From contig BOWN01000004.1 in NCBI GenBank assembly GCA_019649675.1, positions 1 through 64,000 on the forward strand: DNA of 64,000 nucleotides, written 5' to 3'. The stretch comes from Cryomorphaceae bacterium. GTDB lineage: Bacteria > Bacteroidota > Bacteroidia > Flavobacteriales > UBA7430. The stretch's first letter is position 1. Each line of letters begins with the position of its first letter. The translations under genes were made by a program, and so were the position numbers. Under the pieces are notes generated by a model, which ran no database searches, was not told the origin of the DNA, and saw only the letters and a list, made by a program, of their open reading frames with translations. Shown here piece after piece: positions 59,200 to 64,000 of the stretch.

Positions 59200-60957
59200 A
59201 TGAAACAATTCTTAAAATTTACCTTAGCCGCAGCTGCTGGTCTTATGTTGGGGGTATTCTCAATCATTATTATTTTTTCTATCCTTGCTGCAAGTGGCGA
59301 TTCTAAAGAAGTTCAATTGGATAAGCCTTATGTATTACGTTTAGAATTAAACGGCGAAATTCAAGATCGAGTTGAAGAAATGCCTTTTGATTTGTCAGAA
59401 ATTACAGGACAAGACGTCAATATATTGGGACTAAATGATATACTGGCCAATATCAAAAAAGCCAAAACAGACGAAAATATTAAGGGAATATATATCGAAA
59501 TAGGGATGATAAGTGCTGGTTTTGCTACCAGGGAGGAGATTAGAAATGCATTATTAGATTTTAAAGAATCGGGTAAATTTATCACCACATATTCTGAAAT
59601 TTATACTCAGGGGTCTTATTATTTAGCATCTGTAGCAGACTATATTTGTATGTATCCAGAAGGTGGAATGGAGCTTAGAGGACTCAACAGTACAATTCCT
59701 TTTTTCACCAATGCCCTCAAGAAAATGGGGATCGAGCCACAAGTCATCAGACACGGAAAATTTAAAAGTGCTGTAGAACCTTTCATGCTTACAGAAATGA
59801 GTGATGAAAATAGAGAACAAATAGAAACTTATATGGGATCTATATGGGAGCACTTTTTAAAAAATGTGGCTTCAGACAGAAAACTTACAAGAGATCGACT
59901 AAATGAAATGGCTGAAAATTTAGAAATTCAAACTACAGAAGATGCTGTTAGACTAGGACTTGTAGATAGCTTATTTTATAGAGACCAGTTTCAAAATCAT
60001 CTGGCTAATTTAATGGAACAGGAAAATTACGACGATATTAATTTTATCAGTTTGAAAAAATACAACAAAGTAAAAAATGAAAATGCACGTGATAAATTTA
60101 AAAAAGAGAAAGTAGCTGTTATCTATGCCCAAGGAGAGATTCAGTCGGGTGAAGGAAGTGAAACAGTAATTGGCTCTGAACGAATTTCTAAAGCCATTAG
60201 AAAAGCACGTAAAGATGAAAAAGTAAAAGCCATTGTATTACGTGTAAACTCGCCAGGTGGAAGTGCTCTTGCATCAGATGTCATTTGGAGAGAAATGAAA
60301 CTGGCCAATGAAGAAAAGCCTGTTGTGGTTTCCATGGGAGATGTAGCTGCTTCTGGTGGGTATTATATTGCTTGTGCTTCAGATAAAATTTACGCATCAC
60401 CTAATACCATTACTGGCTCTATAGGGGTATTTGGTATTATGCCAAACATAGAAGAGCTGATGACGGATAAAATTGGAATCACGTTTGACAATGTAAAAAC
60501 CAATAAATTCGCTGACCTAGGAAGCGTGAATCGTCCATTAACTCAAGAAGAATATGACATTATACAAAAAGGGGTTGTAGATGTATATAACACCTTTACC
60601 TCAAAAGTTGCTGAGGGTCGTGATATGAGTCAAGAAAATGTAGATGATATTGGACAAGGACGCGTTTGGAGTGGAACCAATGCCATGGACATCAACTTAA
60701 TTGATGAATATGGTGGCTTGGAAGCTGCTGTTGCCGGAGCTGCAGAATTAGCAGAATTGGAGGATTATAGAATCTACGAATTGCCCGAACAAAAAGATCC
60801 GTTCCAAGAATTACTAGAGCAGCTTGAAGAAGACATGCAAACTTCTTGGATAAAATATCAATTGGGAGACCAATACAAGTATTACAAAACCATACAAGAC
60901 ATCAAGCATCTTAAAGGCGTTCAAGCTAGAATGCCTTACCAGTTTGTTATAGACTAA
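59200..60957 (+). CDS. sppA: Signal peptide peptidase SppA (67K type)
   Basis: VLRVNSPGGSALASDVIWREM; PVVVSMGDVAASGGYYIACASDKIYASPNTITGSIGVFG. Confidence 0.95.
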   Translation: MKQFLKFTLAAAAGLMLGVFSIIIIFSILAASGDSKEVQLDKPYVLRLELNGEIQDRVEEMPFDLSEITGQDVNILGLNDILANIKKAKTDENIKGIYIEIGMISAGFATREEIRNALLDFKESGKFITTYSEIYTQGSYYLASVADYICMYPEGGMELRGLNSTIPFFTNALKKMGIEPQVIRHGKFKSAVEPFMLTEMSDENREQIETYMGSIWEHFLKNVASDRKLTRDRLNEMAENLEIQTTEDAVRLGLVDSLFYRDQFQNHLANLMEQENYDDINFISLKKYNKVKNENARDKFKKEKVAVIYAQGEIQSGEGSETVIGSERISKAIRKARKDEKVKAIVLRVNSPGGSALASDVIWREMKLANEEKPVVVSMGDVAASGGYYIACASDKIYASPNTITGSIGVFGIMPNIEELMTDKIGITFDNVKTNKFADLGSVNRPLTQEEYDIIQKGVVDVYNTFTSKVAEGRDMSQENVDDIGQGRVWSGTNAMDINLIDEYGGLEAAVAGAAELAELEDYRIYELPEQKDPFQELLEQLEEDMQTSWIKYQLGDQYKYYKTIQDIKHLKGVQARMPYQFVID

Positions 60958-60958
60958 A

Positions 60959-61639
60959 ATGGTATTTAATTTGAATACTGAAAAGTCAAAAAAAATATAC
61001 CTATACCTGGCCGCGACATTTATCGCGGCTTTGGTTGTTTGTAACCTTATTGCAAATAAGTTTATAACGATTGACCTGGGCATTAAAACCTTTGTTATTT
61101 CTGCAGGTGTACTGCCCTACCCAATCACATTTTTGATTACAGATATTCTCTCAGAGATTTATGGAAAAAAGAAAACTGCCCGCATTGTTTGGGCCGGATT
61201 TGTGGCTTCCTTATTTGTATTAGGAGTGCTTTTACTCGCACAACAATTTACCGCTATTGCAGGCTCTCCGGTAGATGATGAAACATTTAACAAAGTATTC
61301 GGCAATTCGTGGCGGGTTACATTTGCCTCCATGACAGCCTACCTCTGTGCTCAATTGATTGATGTGCGCATCTATCATTTCTGGAAAGAAAAAACAGCTG
61401 GTAAACACTTGTGGCTCAGAAATAATTTCTCTACTGTATTTTCTCAGTTGGTAGATACCACACTTGTTGTATGTGTGTTGTTTTTAGGTGTAAGGTCTAA
61501 TTCAGAAATCATACAATTTATTCTTGACGGTTGGCTCTTTAAAATACTCTGTGCTTTTATAGACACACCTCTACTATACGCCAGTACAGCATTTATTCGA
61601 AACAAATTAGACTTAAAATTTGGGGAAGAAGTTAGTTAA
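60959..61639 (+). CDS. Queuosine precursor transporter (VUT/YhhQ family)
   Basis: VLPYPITFLITDILSEIYGKKKTARIVWAGF; DVRIYHFWKEKTAGKHLWLRNNFSTVFSQLVDT. Confidence 0.92.
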   Translation: MVFNLNTEKSKKIYLYLAATFIAALVVCNLIANKFITIDLGIKTFVISAGVLPYPITFLITDILSEIYGKKKTARIVWAGFVASLFVLGVLLLAQQFTAIAGSPVDDETFNKVFGNSWRVTFASMTAYLCAQLIDVRIYHFWKEKTAGKHLWLRNNFSTVFSQLVDTTLVVCVLFLGVRSNSEIIQFILDGWLFKILCAFIDTPLLYASTAFIRNKLDLKFGEEVS

Positions 61640-61690
61640 CTAAAATTTAACGCTCTTAAAAAGAGAATTATATATGTAAAAAAGAGGCAA

Positions 61691-62107
61691 ATGAAAACAA
61701 TCACTAGAAACATTTTAGCAGTTATCACCGGATGGTTATGTGGAAGCATTATAAATATGGGACTCATTCAAACAGGTCACAAGGTCTTTCCTATGGAGGG
61801 TCTTGTTCCAAATGACATTGATGCACTATCAGCTATGATGACAACTTTAGAATTCGAATACTTCATTTTTCCTTTTTTAGCACATGCCCTAGGTACTCTG
61901 GCTGGTGCAACTATTGCAGGTGTAATAGCAGCAAGTCACAAAATGAAATTTTCATTGGTAATTGGTTGTCTATTCCTAGCAGGAGGAATTATAATGAGCT
62001 ATATGCTGCCTGAACCAATTTGGTTTATCATTTTAGATCTTCTTATCGCATATATTCCAATGGCTTGGATAGGAGGTAAAATAGTTGACAAGATATCTAA
62101 TTCATAA
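61691..62107 (+). CDS. Small four-TM hypothetical membrane protein
   Basis: Hydrophobic segments; no specific family assigned. Confidence 0.6.
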   Translation: MKTITRNILAVITGWLCGSIINMGLIQTGHKVFPMEGLVPNDIDALSAMMTTLEFEYFIFPFLAHALGTLAGATIAGVIAASHKMKFSLVIGCLFLAGGIIMSYMLPEPIWFIILDLLIAYIPMAWIGGKIVDKISNS

Positions 62108-62233
62108 ACACCTTAACATTAGATATTATCTAATGATAGTTTTAAATTTAAAAAGTTACACTTAATATTTACCATTTTTTATTTAAGCTGAAATCAATAA
62201 CTTGCTGGCTTATAAATTTAAAATTCTTACATA

Positions 62234-63430
62234 ATGAAAAAAATAGCTTTGTTTACGCTAGTAGTTGGACTCTTTATCTCGGTTCAAGCACAAGACAAAA
62301 TAACCAATAAAGAAGGAAGTGACTATGAATTTACTGTGGTTACTGACATTGAAGCTACAGATGTAGAAAGCCAAGGAAGAACAGGTACTTGTTGGAGTTT
62401 TTCTGCTTTGTCGTTTATCGAATCTGAAATCATGCGTTTGGGTGGTGGAAAACACGAATTGTCAGAAATGTTTATCGTGCGTAACACCTATTCTGACAAA
62501 GCAGAGAGATATGTGCGTATGCACGGGAACCTAAACTTTGGACCAGGTGGTGCTTTTCACGATGTTAGTGAAATGATCAAGGCACACGGTATTGTACCCT
62601 TAGAAGCATACACAGGAAGGCCAGCCAATGAAGAAAAGTTTAACCATGGTGAAATGGATCATGTTCTTTTAGGTATGGTTAAAGCCGTAGTAGATGCAGA
62701 GCAAGAAACATTAACACCTTTATGGAAACCTGCTTACGAAGCAGTATTAGACACGTACCTAGGAGAAATACCTAGCGAATTTTCCTACAAAGGAAAAAAA
62801 TACACACCAAAGTCTTTTGCAAAATCTCTAAACTTTAATGCAGACGATTATGTATTCATCAGCTCATTTACACACCACCCTTTTTATGATGAATTTATCA
62901 TAGAAGTACCTGACAATTGGATGATGAAAGAAGTCTATAATGTGCCAATGAATGAAATGATGGAGGTGATTGACCACGCCTTAATGAATGACTATTCTTT
63001 GGCTTGGGCATCGGATGTTTCTGAAGAAGGTTTTTCATTCCGTCAAGGAATGGCTTTAGTTCCTTTAGATGGTGCAAAAATTAAAAAGTCAGGAAAAGAC
63101 AATAAAAACTTCTCTGATGCTGGAGCAGCAAAAGAAAGCACTGTTTTTGATGCACCATGCGAGGAAAAAGAAATCACCCAGGAAATGCGACAGCTTGCAT
63201 TTGACAATTACGAAACCACAGACGATCACGGAATGCATATGACTGGTATTGTAAAGGATCAGACTGGTAAAAAATATTACATCATTAAAAATTCATGGGG
63301 CACAAGCTACAACGACTGCGATGGATACTTCTTTGCTTCTGAAGCATTTGTTGAATACAAAACCATTGACATTATGTTACACAAAGATGCAGTACCAAAA
63401 AACATCAAAAAGAAATTAGGGATTAAATAA
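62234..63430 (+). CDS. C1 family peptidase (aminopeptidase C / bleomycin hydrolase-like) with signal peptide
   Basis: SQGRTGTCWSFSALSFIESEI catalytic Cys; DDHGMHMTGI His; YYIIKNSWGTSYNDCDGYFF. Confidence 0.93.
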   Translation: MKKIALFTLVVGLFISVQAQDKITNKEGSDYEFTVVTDIEATDVESQGRTGTCWSFSALSFIESEIMRLGGGKHELSEMFIVRNTYSDKAERYVRMHGNLNFGPGGAFHDVSEMIKAHGIVPLEAYTGRPANEEKFNHGEMDHVLLGMVKAVVDAEQETLTPLWKPAYEAVLDTYLGEIPSEFSYKGKKYTPKSFAKSLNFNADDYVFISSFTHHPFYDEFIIEVPDNWMMKEVYNVPMNEMMEVIDHALMNDYSLAWASDVSEEGFSFRQGMALVPLDGAKIKKSGKDNKNFSDAGAAKESTVFDAPCEEKEITQEMRQLAFDNYETTDDHGMHMTGIVKDQTGKKYYIIKNSWGTSYNDCDGYFFASEAFVEYKTIDIMLHKDAVPKNIKKKLGIK

Positions 63431-63447
63431 ACCTATTCTTTAAGAAC

Positions 63448-63478
63448 AAAAAAAGCCGCTCATGAGCGGCTTTTTTTT
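63448..63478. terminator. Bidirectional intrinsic terminator
   Basis: aaaaaaagccgctcatgagcggcttttttt perfect palindrome between convergent genes. Confidence 0.92.
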
Positions 63479-63494
63479 GTATAAATCAAACGTA

Positions 63495-63913
63495 TTAAAA
63501 GTGTTCTCTACCTGCAAAATGAAATGCAGCTTCGATGCCAGCATTTGCATCAGAATCGAACCGTGAACAGCATTTGCAGATATAGATTCAGCGTACATTT
63601 TACGAATCGTTCCTTCTGCGGCTTCAGCTGGATTTGTCGCACCTATTAAAGTACGAAAATCCTCAACAGCATTATCCTTCTCTAGTACAGCCGATACAAT
63701 AGGACCCGAAGTCATATATTCTACCAACTCGCCGAAGAAAGGACGCTCTGCATGAATCGCATAAAACGCTTCAGCATCAGCTTTGGTTAATTGAGTCATT
63801 TTCATTGCAACGATACGGAATCCTGCAGCAGTAATCTTTTCTAAAATAGCGCCGATGTATCCGTTCGCGACAGCATCAGGCTTTAGCATGGTAAATGTTC
63901 TGTTTGTAGCCAT
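63495..63913 (-). CDS. ndk: Nucleoside diphosphate kinase (C-terminal frameshift; true stop probably 63495)
   Basis: [41 protein letters not shown]; other frame restores [20 protein letters not shown]. Confidence 0.94.
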
Positions 63914-64000
63914 TTTCTTGTTTTTATTCGCGGCGAAAATAAGTAAAATCTTTGAGAAATCACTAATTTTGCCTTCTATGAAAAATCACAACCATAAAGC

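Noticed and set aside
63978-64000. ATG at 63978 (MKNHNHK...) as a new gene
   Set aside because: Only 23 nt before the window ends; cannot be supported.

Overview
This 64 kb window is a chromosomal segment of a Bacteroidota genome, most likely Flavobacteriales. The lineage call rests on T9SS type A C-terminal sorting domains, TAnnTTTG-type promoter boxes and a Bacteroidetes-type tyrosine integrase relic. Most of it is housekeeping: def, ruvX, dapD, tsaC-like, cca, miaA, rnz, pyrB, pyrR, rpsA, ispH, icd, rarA, dnaK, panB, priA, typA, uvrB, sppA, pepC-like, ndk and one tRNA-Asp(GTC). Accessory content is sparse: (i) a decayed tyrosine recombinase beside tRNA-Asp at 1-1.3 kb; (ii) T9SS/secreted proteins at 4-5.5, 16.7-20.2 and 48.3-50.3 kb, two of which share a recurrent C-terminal module; (iii) an orphan TPR plus S1/CSD-like protein at 53.5-55.0 kb resembling the TPR-S1 component of TOTE-type conflict systems; (iv) a secreted DUF3105-like/LRR mosaic protein. 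About 18 genes, including essential ones such as dnaK, priA and ispH, are broken by single-base frameshifts. This looks like uncorrected indel error rather than biology, so I give merged coordinates for those genes. I saw no CRISPR array, prophage, rRNA operon or complete known defence system. All family names are from recognition of motifs in the supplied translations; no database search was run.
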